A stretch of 45,406 nt of DNA from an uncultured Acetatifactor sp. (GTDB lineage Bacteria > Bacillota > Clostridia > Lachnospirales > Lachnospiraceae). Below are positions 33,736-41,027 of the stretch, piece by piece. The notes under the pieces were generated by a model. The model was given only the letters and a program-made list of their open reading frames with translations, was not told the origin of the DNA and did not search any database. A program made the position numbers and the translations under genes. Position 1 is the stretch's first letter; every line of letters begins with the position of its first letter. The DNA lies in the NCBI GenBank assembly GCA_949840935.1, contig CATKXX010000025.1, positions 1 through 45,406 of the forward strand, in the 5' to 3' direction.

Positions 33736-34293
33736 CTAACTCTGCAGCATCTGCATAAAACGGTTCTGCAGATTGGCATCCTGCTCAAACGCACCCCTGG
33801 CGGCAATGCTCACCGTATGGCTTCCGGGCTTTTTCACGCCCCGCATAGTCATACACATATGCTCCGCCTCCAGGACCACCATAACACCCCTGGGCTGAAG
33901 GTTCTGCATGATGGCATCCGCAATCTGTCCCGTCATCCTCTCCTGTATCTGCAGCCTCCTGGCGAATACCTCCACCGTCCTCGCAAGCTTGCTCAATCCT
34001 ACCACCCGCCCGTCAGGGATATAGGCCACATGGGCCCTGCCGTAAAAGGGCATCATATGATGCTCGCACATGGAGTAAAACACAATATCTTTCTCCAGCA
34101 CCATCTCGTTATTGTCCACTGTAAACACCTTGGAGAGATGCTCTCCTGCATCCTCCTCCATCCCGGAAAAGATCTCACCGTACATCCTGGCGATCCTGTC
34201 CGGTGTCTCCAGCAGCCCTTCCCGGCCCGTATCCTCGCCGATTCCCTCTAACAGCAGCTTCACTGCCTCTTTGATTTTCTCCTGATCTACCAT
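33736..34293 (-). CDS. folE: GTP cyclohydrolase I
   Basis: The 185-residue type IA enzyme makes dihydroneopterin triphosphate from GTP. It has [24 protein letters not shown] (zinc Cys76, His79 region), [34 protein letters not shown] and [17 protein letters not shown] (second zinc Cys). All catalytic residues are present, so no zinc-independent FolE2 is implied. It follows folC by about 200 bases, a stretch without a convincing gene. Confidence 0.96.
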   Translation of the reverse strand: MVDQEKIKEAVKLLLEGIGEDTGREGLLETPDRIARMYGEIFSGMEEDAGEHLSKVFTVDNNEMVLEKDIVFYSMCEHHMMPFYGRAHVAYIPDGRVVGLSKLARTVEVFARRLQIQERMTGQIADAIMQNLQPRGVMVVLEAEHMCMTMRGVKKPGSHTVSIAARGAFEQDANLQNRFMQMLQS

Positions 34294-34492
34294 TTTCCAA
34301 TGCCTTTCCGGTCTTCCTTTTGCAATGTTATCTTTTTGTCAGCTTGTTCCGACGATTTCTGATTTTCCATTTTAATACCGTTTTCCTTTTATCAGGCTGT
34401 TATTGGCTTTCGGCCTGGTCTGCGGCTGGTTCCGCTTCACAGGCTTCGCAGCTTTCCCTCCCGGCGCTTCCCCGGCATATCTTCGGCCTGTT

Positions 34493-35812
34493 TCACGGAT
34501 GGCCCCGCTTTACAGCCTGCTTTCCCGCCGCCTTTTTCTCCAGGATCCCGGCCAGCCTGCCCAGATAAGACAGCGATCCGAAGGCGACGACCACATCCTC
34601 TTTCCCCGCTAAGAGCAGGCTCATCTCCACGGCTTCCTCCAGGCTGTCCGCCGCCGTCACCTTGGGATGCACCGCCGCGATCTCCTGAGCCAGCGCATAG
34701 GCAGGTAATGCCCTGGGGTTTTCCGGGGGCGTCACCGTGATGATATGCTCCGCCAGGGGAGCCGTCAGACGGATGATCTTCCCGTAGTCCTTATCCTTCA
34801 ATACCCCCATTATATAGATAATTCTCTTATTTGTAAAATAAAATTCAACGGACTCCGCAAGCCGCTTTGCTGCATCCTCATTGTGCGCGCCGTCTATGAT
34901 AAAATACGGCTTCTTCCCTGCGACGGTAAAACGGCCCGGCCAGCGGGCCTCCTTCAGCCCCTGGTATACGGCCTTCTCCGGTATGGAAAGCCCTGCTTTC
35001 CCCAGCGCGTCTATCGCGTCCAGCGCCAGAGCCGCGTTCTCAGGCTGGAAATTCCCCGCCAGCAGGATTTCCAGTTTCTTCCTGTCCCTATAATCAAAAC
35101 GCTGTCCGGCCAGTCCATAACGTATGTTTTTTATATTCTGGGGATCCGTAACCACGCAGGGGCATTCCAGGCTGCCCGCCCGGGCCAGGATAGCCTCCTC
35201 TGCTTCTTTCTCCTGGCGCATACTCACCACATAGCTTCCCCTTTTAATGATTCCCGCCTTCTGGGCGGCAATCTCCGCCAGGGTATTCCCCAGGAATTTC
35301 CTGTGGTCAAAACTGACGGAAGCGATCACTGCCACAAGCGTGTTTTCCACAATATTGGTGGCGTCCAGAAGCCCCCCCATACCGGTCTCAAGAACCACAA
35401 TATCGCACTTCTTTTCCTGAAAATAAAGAAACGCCAGGGCGGTCTCAATCTCAAAGGGAGTGGGGTGGGGCAGCCCTTCGGCTGTCATTTCACAGCAGAT
35501 ATCCCGAATCCGCTCCATTCCCTGGCAGAGCGCCCTGACGGAAATAGGAACCTGATTGACCTGGATGATCTCCCGATATGTGAAAACGGCCGGGGATGCG
35601 AATTTCCCCACCCTGTATCCCGCCGCTTTCAAAATAGAGGAAAGATAGGCGCAGACAGAACCCTTGCCGTTGGTTCCCGCCACATGGATAAATTTAAGTT
35701 TCCTCTGGGGATCGCCCAGACGCCTGCAGAGCTCTCGGATACTGTCCAGCCCGGGAACAATCCCGTAAGCGGCGGCCCCTTCTATAAATGCCATTGCTTC
35801 TCTTTCATTCAT
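34493..35812 (-). CDS. folC: Folylpolyglutamate / dihydrofolate synthase
   Basis: The 439-residue Mur-ligase family enzyme has FIHVAGTNGKGSVCAYLSSIL (P-loop, about 45), KFASPAVFTYREIIQVN, ETGMGGLLDATNIV, VSFDHRKFLGNTLAEIA (catalytic Lys region), PGRFTVAGKKPYFIIDGAHNEDA and IYIMGVLKDKDYGK. It adds glutamate to folates. It is the first gene of the folate operon and is divergent from the PF06541 gene; only about 120 bases separate them and hold no clear riboswitch. Confidence 0.95.
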   Translation of the reverse strand: MNEREAMAFIEGAAAYGIVPGLDSIRELCRRLGDPQRKLKFIHVAGTNGKGSVCAYLSSILKAAGYRVGKFASPAVFTYREIIQVNQVPISVRALCQGMERIRDICCEMTAEGLPHPTPFEIETALAFLYFQEKKCDIVVLETGMGGLLDATNIVENTLVAVIASVSFDHRKFLGNTLAEIAAQKAGIIKRGSYVVSMRQEKEAEEAILARAGSLECPCVVTDPQNIKNIRYGLAGQRFDYRDRKKLEILLAGNFQPENAALALDAIDALGKAGLSIPEKAVYQGLKEARWPGRFTVAGKKPYFIIDGAHNEDAAKRLAESVEFYFTNKRIIYIMGVLKDKDYGKIIRLTAPLAEHIITVTPPENPRALPAYALAQEIAAVHPKVTAADSLEEAVEMSLLLAGKEDVVVAFGSLSYLGRLAGILEKKAAGKQAVKRGHP

Positions 35813-35934
35813 CCGGTTTTACCTCATAAATATATTTACCTGTCATAAAATCCCGCAGACGGAACATACTAAAAGCGCGCCGATTGCAAACCCCATTTCG
35901 CGGAGCGGAATCACAAAGGTTATGGAGGATCACT

Positions 35935-36378
35935 ATGAAAAAGCCCTTGTCTGCTTTCTTTCACAATTTTATAAAATGCGGCCTCACCGGCTGGTGTATG
36001 GAAATCCTGTTCACCGCCCTGGATTCCCTTCGCCGCCGCGACATGACGCTGAAGGGGACGACCTCCGTCTGGATGTTTCCCATCTACGGCTGCGCGGCCA
36101 TCCTCTCTCCCGTCAGCCGCCTGCTGAAAAGAAGCCCCTTCTGGGTACGCGGCCTCACCTATATGGGCCTGATTTTCTCCGGGGAATACCTCACGGGACG
36201 CATCCTGGAAAAAAGACGACTCTGCCCCTGGGACTACAGCCGCAGCCGCTGGAACATCCGTCATCTGATCCGCCTGGATTTCGCCCCCTGCTGGTTCGGA
36301 GCCGGGCTATTGTTTGAACGGCTCATGGGGTGTCCCCCCGTCTCCGGGAATGCTGCTCATCAAAATGCCCTACAGTAA
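35935..36378 (+). CDS. PF06541-type small membrane protein (putative ABC-transporter type IV)
   Basis: The ATG at 35935 has GGAGG six bases upstream; a longer frame starts without a site. The 147-residue protein has about four membrane spans and the family landmarks FIKCGLTGWCMEILFTAL, TTSVWMFPIYGCAAIL, SGEYLTGRILEK and CPWDYSRSRWNIRHLIRL. Despite the family name no ATPase is nearby and its function is unknown. It may share a divergent regulatory region with folC. Confidence 0.82.
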   Translation: MKKPLSAFFHNFIKCGLTGWCMEILFTALDSLRRRDMTLKGTTSVWMFPIYGCAAILSPVSRLLKRSPFWVRGLTYMGLIFSGEYLTGRILEKRRLCPWDYSRSRWNIRHLIRLDFAPCWFGAGLLFERLMGCPPVSGNAAHQNALQ

Positions 36379-36452
36379 TGACATCCGCCACACTGTAGAG
36401 CTCCTTTTTACACAGGCCGGCATCCTGACTGTTCAGCAGGCATCCCGGCCGC

Positions 36453-36827
36453 TCAGTCGGCGTCCTCCAGATCTGAGAGATCCCCGGAACCGATATCCAG
36501 CATATTCACAGTGCGCCTCTTTAAACGCGCCTCCTCTGACTTCTGCAGGATAAAGTCCTTAACGGCTTTGGAATTCTTGATATGTGACAGTACCAGCGTG
36601 GGATGCGTAGTATCTCCCGTATAACAGGTTACCGTTCCCAGCCCCGCTATCTTCTCCAGAAGAGTCGCACTGTGCCCCACATCCTGTACCTTGTACATAT
36701 AACAGTCGTTTTCCACTGTCTTCAACAGCCCCTCATCTATCGTGATCATATCTTCCTTCACAGTATACTTGGTAAAAGTAAAGGGCAGTCCCAAAAATAA
36801 CCAGCGTTTTCTTTCTACAAATTCCAT
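36453..36827 (-). CDS. PH-domain (bPH-like) protein
   Basis: The start at 36825-36827 (MEFVERKRWLFLGLPFTF) is preferred. An ATG 21 codons upstream (36888-36890) overlaps the -10 box of a good promoter and could not be in the transcript. The 124-residue protein has a hydrophobic/aromatic N-terminus, FTKYTVKEDMITIDEGLL, and the strand-rich bPH core with CYMYKVQDVGHSATLLEKI and VLSHIKNSKAVKDFIL. bPH proteins (DUF304/YdbT-like) are small cytoplasmic or membrane-associated and uncharacterised. The tail is acidic. Confidence 0.75.
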   Translation of the reverse strand: MEFVERKRWLFLGLPFTFTKYTVKEDMITIDEGLLKTVENDCYMYKVQDVGHSATLLEKIAGLGTVTCYTGDTTHPTLVLSHIKNSKAVKDFILQKSEEARLKRRTVNMLDIGSGDLSDLEDAD

Positions 36828-36888
36828 ATTGGCTTCCATACCTTTCCATAATCTGCGGGCATTCTCGTTCGTCTGTCCGTCCTCCTCC

Positions 36889-36916
36889 ATTATATCCTAA
36901 TTCCGACAATATTCAA
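36889..36916 (-). promoter_or_regulatory. Promoter of the PH-domain gene
   Basis: On the minus strand TTGAAT (36911-36916), 16-base spacer, TATAAT (36889-36894). The last A and T of the -10 box are the first bases of an upstream ATG, so that ATG cannot be the start of a transcript from this promoter. Confidence 0.6.
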
Positions 36917-37169
36917 GCACAGATTGCGATTCATTATGCGACGGCCTGGCCACATTTATATAATCCTTCAGATTGCCTTCAACCGCCTCGGTAAGCCATC
37001 CGGCAACGGACTGTCCCTGTTCCTCAAAGGGCAGCCATACGGCCGGAGTTGCGATGATGGTATGGGCCGTCAGTACGACGGCTAAAATGACTGCGTATCT
37101 TCCGCAGTAAGGCCTTGCGGAACCCTTCTACCAGCAGGCTGACAGGGCCCTGTCTTCCGGCAAACTCAC
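36897..37169 (-). pseudogene. Amber-interrupted small gene behind the solute-binding protein
   Basis: A GTG at 37167-37169 overlaps the TGA stop of the solute-binding gene (GTGA). The frame reads VSLPEDRALSACW and then a TAG (37128-37130). After it the frame stays open for about 76 codons to 36897, with a hydrophobic segment AVILAVVLTAHTIIATPAVW and then EEQGQSVAGWLTEAVEG. The hydrophobic part looks like a membrane-protein remnant, and no other start codon opens it. Either it is a decayed gene or the TAG is a point mutation. Not recognised. Confidence 0.5.
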
Positions 37170-38689
37170 TTCATGCGCTCGCTGACATACATACTGACGC
37201 GGTTCTGGATAATGTCGGCCACGGTAGCGGCATCCTTATCGCCGTCAAAGTAAGCCCCGGCCTCCTCCAGGATAATGTCCAATATGCCGTCGTCGCTGCT
37301 GTAGCTGCGGCCAGTACTTTCAATAATGCTCCGATAGGTTTTGGCGTCTTCCTCCGTGATACAGGACAGCTTTACCTCCTCCGACTCTGTCCATTCGTCT
37401 ATGGCAATCCTTATCTCCCATTTAATCTTTTCCTGCCTGCCGCCGTCCGCCGTCTCATATTCCAGGGTCAGGGCATCCTGTATCCTCTCCTCGGAGACGG
37501 ATTTCAAAAGGGGGATACCCTCCACCTCCCTCTGCGCCTCCGCCCCGAGAAAGCTCTTGATGACCTCCCAAGCAGCTTCCTGATTACCGCTGTTCCTGCA
37601 TATGGAATAGCAGTCCCCATAGGGGGCCGCCACGCCGCCTCCCAATTCCTTCTCCCCGTCCGCCACCGGGTGGCCCGGCCAGAGCATGTCCATATCGCCA
37701 TTTGTAACCCTGCTGTACGCCACATCCCAGGCTTCATTCAAAGTGATGGGCTGCCAGAAGATCTTCCCGCTGCTCAATACCTTGATATGGGAATTGTCTT
37801 CCGCATAAAAGTCATCCTGGAACTGCTCGGGGAAGGTATTGCAGAATTCCATTAATTCCACAAATTCTGGCGTGTCAAAGCGGCATTCCCCGCTGCCCCA
37901 ATCCACAAAATTCCCCATACAGTCCTCACTGATAAATTTTAGCTGTAATTCTTTGGTAAAATTAATGGTAAACACCTTCGCCCGGGGGCTGTCCGTGTAA
38001 GCTTCCATCATCTCCTCAAGGCTCCAGCTCTCCGTGGCATCCCTGCCGGGTTCCAGCTCGTCCGCCCTCACGCACCCGGTATGGATACTGAAAGAAGCGG
38101 GGCACAGATACAGGCCCCCGCTCACCTCGAACGCCTCCAGGATATTTTCATAATAATCTTCCCTGTGAAAATCCGGATCCGCATCCATAAAATCATACAG
38201 ATTTTCCATCAGCCTGTCCGACGCCATGGACTGGGAATAATTCATGCGATCCCAGATTACCAGGTCAGGGCCTTTCCCGGATAAGACCTCCAGGGAAAGC
38301 TGCGTCTCCAGAACCTCAAACTGTTCCGCGCCGCCCCCGTAATTCTTCATCTCGATAAAATAATCAGGGTTGCTCTCGTTAAAGGCAATGATCCGATCCA
38401 TAGTCTCACGCAGCGGCACGGTGACCACCACCGTCACCACCTGGCGGCCCATGGCGCTGTAGGCAGGGTTTCCCATGATATCGGGCAGCCCCTCCCCGGC
38501 AGCGTCCGTCCCCCTGCCGCCGGAACTGTCGGCGGAATCCTCCGCCGCGCCGGTTTCCCCTGTCCTGCTCTCCATATAGCGGGTGACCGGATCAACCGGC
38601 GCGCCATCTTCCCCTTTCCGCGCAATCCCGCAGCCTGTCAGGAAAAGGGATATGCATAATGTCAGGCATCCTGTTCTGAGCATCTTCAT
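37166..38689 (-). CDS. Extracellular solute-binding lipoprotein (orphan)
   Basis: The 507-residue protein has a lipoprotein signal with LFLTGC (Cys20) and a short disordered linker (to about 75) rich in E, G, D and A. The solute-binding core follows with VVTVVVTVPLRETMDRIIAFN, GPDLVIWDRMNYSQS, GGLYLCPASFSIHTG and AAPYGDCYSICRNSG, typical of family-1 (sugar-type) binding proteins. AGGAGG precedes the start. No permease or ATPase gene is adjacent. It is probably tethered outside the membrane and either serves a distant ABC importer or a sensor. Confidence 0.88.
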   Translation of the reverse strand: MKMLRTGCLTLCISLFLTGCGIARKGEDGAPVDPVTRYMESRTGETGAAEDSADSSGGRGTDAAGEGLPDIMGNPAYSAMGRQVVTVVVTVPLRETMDRIIAFNESNPDYFIEMKNYGGGAEQFEVLETQLSLEVLSGKGPDLVIWDRMNYSQSMASDRLMENLYDFMDADPDFHREDYYENILEAFEVSGGLYLCPASFSIHTGCVRADELEPGRDATESWSLEEMMEAYTDSPRAKVFTINFTKELQLKFISEDCMGNFVDWGSGECRFDTPEFVELMEFCNTFPEQFQDDFYAEDNSHIKVLSSGKIFWQPITLNEAWDVAYSRVTNGDMDMLWPGHPVADGEKELGGGVAAPYGDCYSICRNSGNQEAAWEVIKSFLGAEAQREVEGIPLLKSVSEERIQDALTLEYETADGGRQEKIKWEIRIAIDEWTESEEVKLSCITEEDAKTYRSIIESTGRSYSSDDGILDIILEEAGAYFDGDKDAATVADIIQNRVSMYVSERMK

Positions 38690-38704
38690 CTGAAACGCCT
38701 CCTT

Positions 38705-38965
38705 TCATTGCTGGAATATAATTGACCATAAGAATGATCCACAGGTGAACAGGGTAAAAGGAATTTTCGACTCATTTGAAAGAAAGCCCAAGCCGCCCTG
38801 AGTCCTCGCACCGTCAGGACTTTTTGCAAATCTGCTATACTGCACATATGCCTTCGAATCGTATTTCTTAATGAGCTTTTCCAAATCTGCATTTCTAAAT
38901 GATTTACCTGTCGTATCTCTAAGGCCTTCAAGTGTTTCCGCTTTTGAAGTACCCCTCTCCTCCAT
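38705..38965 (-). CDS. Unrecognised 86-residue open frame upstream of the solute-binding gene
   Basis: The product begins MEERGTSKAETLEGLRDTTG and ends in a hydrophobic tail (FTLFTCGSFLWSIIFQQ). The middle is basic and polar (NADLEKLIKKYDSKAYVQYS). It lies 15 bases before the solute-binding gene on the same strand, but lacks a strong ribosome site and its AT content is higher than in the flanking genes. A frame of 94 residues overlaps it. It may be a remnant of a mobile gene. Confidence 0.35.
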   Translation of the reverse strand: MEERGTSKAETLEGLRDTTGKSFRNADLEKLIKKYDSKAYVQYSRFAKSPDGARTQGGLGFLSNESKIPFTLFTCGSFLWSIIFQQ

Positions 38966-39114
38966 TTCACACTCTATACATTTTATCGGAATTTCCTGAT
39001 ATTTTTATTAGTTTTGGCCATTTCAATCTATTTGCATTTCTGCGAAATACTCTCTTTTTGCCATAAGTTTATCCTGTCCTTTTTATTTCTTTGGTTCTTT
39101 TTCTTCTCTGACTG

Positions 39115-39149
39115 AAAAAAGGCTATAACAATTGCTGTCATAGCCTTTT
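39115..39149 (-). terminator. Terminator of the marR operon
   Basis: On the minus strand AAAAGGCTAT and ATAGCCTTTT form a perfect 10-bp stem with a 13-base loop followed by Ts, 27 bases after the stop of the flavin-barrel gene. Confidence 0.85.
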
Positions 39150-39175
39150 CTGAATCAGAGATTTTATATTGCCGT

Positions 39176-39637
39176 TTACTTTCTGGTGTAATTTACAAAC
39201 TCCGCCCCTTTATCATATTCTGCCAGCTCCTCCGCAGAAATATCGCCGATACCGTCATATCTGTAATAACGGCCGTAATCTGCCCGGAATTCCAGGACGC
39301 AGTAATCTTCATCATCCACTCCCTTTGAGTAGTATTTCTCATCGCCCTCATTCCATATCATGGCTTTATATTCGTGGTCAAAGTGCGCAATCACCGTCCC
39401 GGTAAAGCACACGCCCCGGAAAGTCCGGCTGTCGTCAAAATACAGGCAGGCCCTGTTATTCTCCAATAACGCCTGGACATGCTGTGAAGATGTGTTCGTT
39501 GAAATCAGATGGCCTCCCAGCCCCTTGTGCCAGGTGCTGAATACCTTTCTGATACCCGGGTTACCGTTCTTATCCAGAAAGCCAATACTTGCAAACCCGG
39601 ATCCTTTTACCAAGCTGTCAATTTCGTTCAGTGTCAT
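39176..39637 (-). CDS. Pyridoxamine 5'-phosphate oxidase-like FMN split-barrel protein
   Basis: The 153-residue protein shows the split-barrel pattern: FASIGFLDKNGNPGIRKVF, LISTNTSSQHVQALLENNR, ACLYFDDSRTFRGVCFTG and a C-terminal EFRADYGRYYRYDG. Such proteins bind FMN or F420/heme; the exact substrate is unknown and genuine PdxH residues are not visible. It overlaps marR by four bases, so it is probably controlled by it. Confidence 0.85.
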   Translation of the reverse strand: MTLNEIDSLVKGSGFASIGFLDKNGNPGIRKVFSTWHKGLGGHLISTNTSSQHVQALLENNRACLYFDDSRTFRGVCFTGTVIAHFDHEYKAMIWNEGDEKYYSKGVDDEDYCVLEFRADYGRYYRYDGIGDISAEELAEYDKGAEFVNYTRK

Positions 39638-40077
39638 GTTTTTCTTTCCTCCTCCTCAAGGTTTTTCAAAATTTTCTCCAGTCCTGCATTCACCCTCAGG
39701 ATTTCCTCGTCCGTCATGCCTTTGTAAAACAGGCGGCTCATTTTATCGGAGACCTCCCTGTACTTACCTTCCAGACGACGCGCGTTATCCGTGAGGCGGA
39801 TGCGGATCTGCCGACGGTCTCCGGGGTCATAGCATCTTGTAATATGGCCTTTGCTTTCCATGCGGTCAAGCATACTCGTCAATGTCGTCTTTGCCAGTCC
39901 CGTCCTTCTGGCTAGTTCCACGATAGGCAGATCATCCTCCTGCCATAAGACATAGAGTATACGACCCTGGGCGCCGTTAAACTCATCAATTCCCGCTTCC
40001 GTAAGCAATCTGCCAAAGACGCGTCCCTGAATCTGCTTGATCTGTGTGATCAGAAATCCTCCGCTTGTTTCAATCAT
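39634..40077 (-). CDS. MarR-family transcriptional regulator
   Basis: The 147-residue winged-helix protein has LPIVELARRTGLAKTTLTSMLDRMES (HTH) and GDRRQIRIRLTDNARR (wing), with N- and C-terminal dimer helices. AGGAGG precedes the ATG. It overlaps the downstream flavin-barrel gene and has its own promoter with an internal palindrome, the usual MarR autorepression layout. The inducer cannot be read from sequence. Confidence 0.92.
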   Translation of the reverse strand: MIETSGGFLITQIKQIQGRVFGRLLTEAGIDEFNGAQGRILYVLWQEDDLPIVELARRTGLAKTTLTSMLDRMESKGHITRCYDPGDRRQIRIRLTDNARRLEGKYREVSDKMSRLFYKGMTDEEILRVNAGLEKILKNLEEEERKT

Positions 40078-40096
40078 CTATAACCTCCTATATAGA

Positions 40097-40125
40097 ATAG
40101 TACTATATAAAACTATTTGTGTCAA
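40097..40125 (-). promoter_or_regulatory. marR promoter with overlapping palindromic operator
   Basis: On the minus strand TTGACA (40120-40125), 17-base spacer, TACTAT (40097-40102). ATAGTACTAT (40097-40106) is a perfect 10-bp palindrome over the -10 box, embedded in a larger AT-rich near-symmetry. It is the obvious site for the MarR dimer. Confidence 0.65.
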
Positions 40126-40164
40126 TCTTTTTCTTGCCTGCTTTCTGCTATTTACTTGATAATT

Positions 40165-40324
40165 GTTACTGTTCACTCTGTGACCAGTAACAAGCCTTCT
40201 TACGAAGGCTTTATGCACAGAAACCGCAAAACAGCGGCCAAAGCGATTATTCTAATCGCTTTGGTTTGATCACGCAAAAGACGCGTGACAACGCTTCGCG
40301 GTGGCATGGGGTGTGAAAAGTAAC
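40165..40324. repeat. 160-bp element with inverted ends and internal hairpins
   Basis: The ends GTTACTGTTCAC (40165-40176) and GTGAAAAGTAAC (40313-40324) are inverted repeats with 11 of 12 bases matching. Inside are four hairpins: GTTACTG/CAGTAAC (40165-40191), AAGCCTTC/GAAGGCTT (40192-40211, loop TTAC), a perfect 12-bp CCAAAGCGATTA/TAATCGCTTTGG with loop TTC (40238-40264), and TCACGC/GCGTGA (40270-40288). No protein is encoded. It looks like a MITE-type or structured-RNA repeat. Confidence 0.7.
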
Positions 40325-40343
40325 TGATAATTACAAAGAAAAA

Positions 40344-40372
40344 TGGACTGAACATGGGAAATATGCTACAAT
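40344..40372 (+). promoter_or_regulatory. Possible yccF promoter
   Basis: TGGACT (40344-40349), 17-base spacer, TACAAT (40367-40372). The -35 is weak. It would give a leader of about 280 bases containing the 162-bp hairpin. Confidence 0.4.
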
Positions 40373-40477
40373 ACGTTAGAGTGTGCCGGCACGCTTATTT
40401 TTCAGCCTGATGGCATAACATGTGTCAGCACACCCGGATCCAGATGCATATTATATTTCAACAGCCCTTCAACAATT

Positions 40478-40639
40478 AGAGTGTGTTTGAAAAATGCTTT
40501 CCTTGGGATGTACGTCACACTTTGTGGGATGCAAGCCCCGATTTGGGAGGCGTAGTGGGGCTACGTTGACCAAATTGGGGCGCCACAGGCCGCGAAGTGG
40601 GGCGTGCAGACCGAGGGAATGATTTTTCAAACACGCTCT
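40478..40639. repeat. 162-bp near-perfect long hairpin element (dispersed repeat)
   Basis: The outer arms (40478-40495 and 40622-40639) pair over 18 bases with one G-U. The stem continues with CCTTGG/CCGAGG, CACTTT/GAAGTG, TGTGG/CCACA and GCCCCGATTTGG/CCAAATTGGGGC, closed by the apical hairpin CGTAG-loop-CTACG. Related fragments lie at 18958-19009 and 42324-42360. It lies 20 bases upstream of the YccF gene and has no coding potential. Confidence 0.8.
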
Positions 40640-40659
40640 AGAGAAAAGAGGTACACAAA

Positions 40660-41019
40660 ATGAGTTGTCTTGGCAATCTTTTATGGTTTCTGTTCGGCGG
40701 TTTCATCAGCGGGCTCAGCTGGTGCCTGGCGGGAGTCCTCTGGTGCATAACCATCATTGGTATCCCGGTGGGCACACAATGCTTTAAATTCGCAGCCTTA
40801 AGCTTCTTCCCCTTCGGCAAGGAGGTAACTTACGGCGGCGGCGCGGGCTCCCTGCTCTTAAACATCCTCTGGCTGATCATTTCCGGGCTGCCGCTGGCGG
40901 CAGAGCATACGGCCCTGGGGCTGATACTCTGCATCACCATTATCGGCATCCCCTTCGGCCTGCAGCAGTTTAAGCTGGCAAAGCTGGCCCTCATGCCCTT
41001 CGGCGCAACAGTTCAATAG
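40660..41019 (+). CDS. yccF: YccF-domain inner-membrane protein
   Basis: The 119-residue protein has two copies of the YccF unit: CITIIGIPVGTQCFKFA then FFPFGKEV, and CITIIGIPFGLQQFKLA then LMPFGATV. Each pairs a membrane span (about 8-35 and 68-98) with an amphipathic stretch. YccF proteins are of unknown function. GAGGT precedes the ATG, 20 bases after the large hairpin. Confidence 0.9.
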   Translation: MSCLGNLLWFLFGGFISGLSWCLAGVLWCITIIGIPVGTQCFKFAALSFFPFGKEVTYGGGAGSLLLNILWLIISGLPLAAEHTALGLILCITIIGIPFGLQQFKLAKLALMPFGATVQ

Positions 41020-41027
41020 ACGCGCCC

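Larger units (their letters stand above)
40126..40659. other. Non-coding stretch with two repeat elements and a promoter
   Basis: No gene is visible. It holds the multi-hairpin element (40165-40324), the yccF promoter (40344-40372), a 10-bp palindrome GTGCCGGCAC near 40385, and the 162-bp hairpin element (40478-40639), which would be transcribed in the yccF leader. Confidence 0.6.

Noticed and set aside
35813..35934. Tetrahydrofolate riboswitch before folC
   Set aside because: The leader is too short and lacks the conserved helices and loops of the class.
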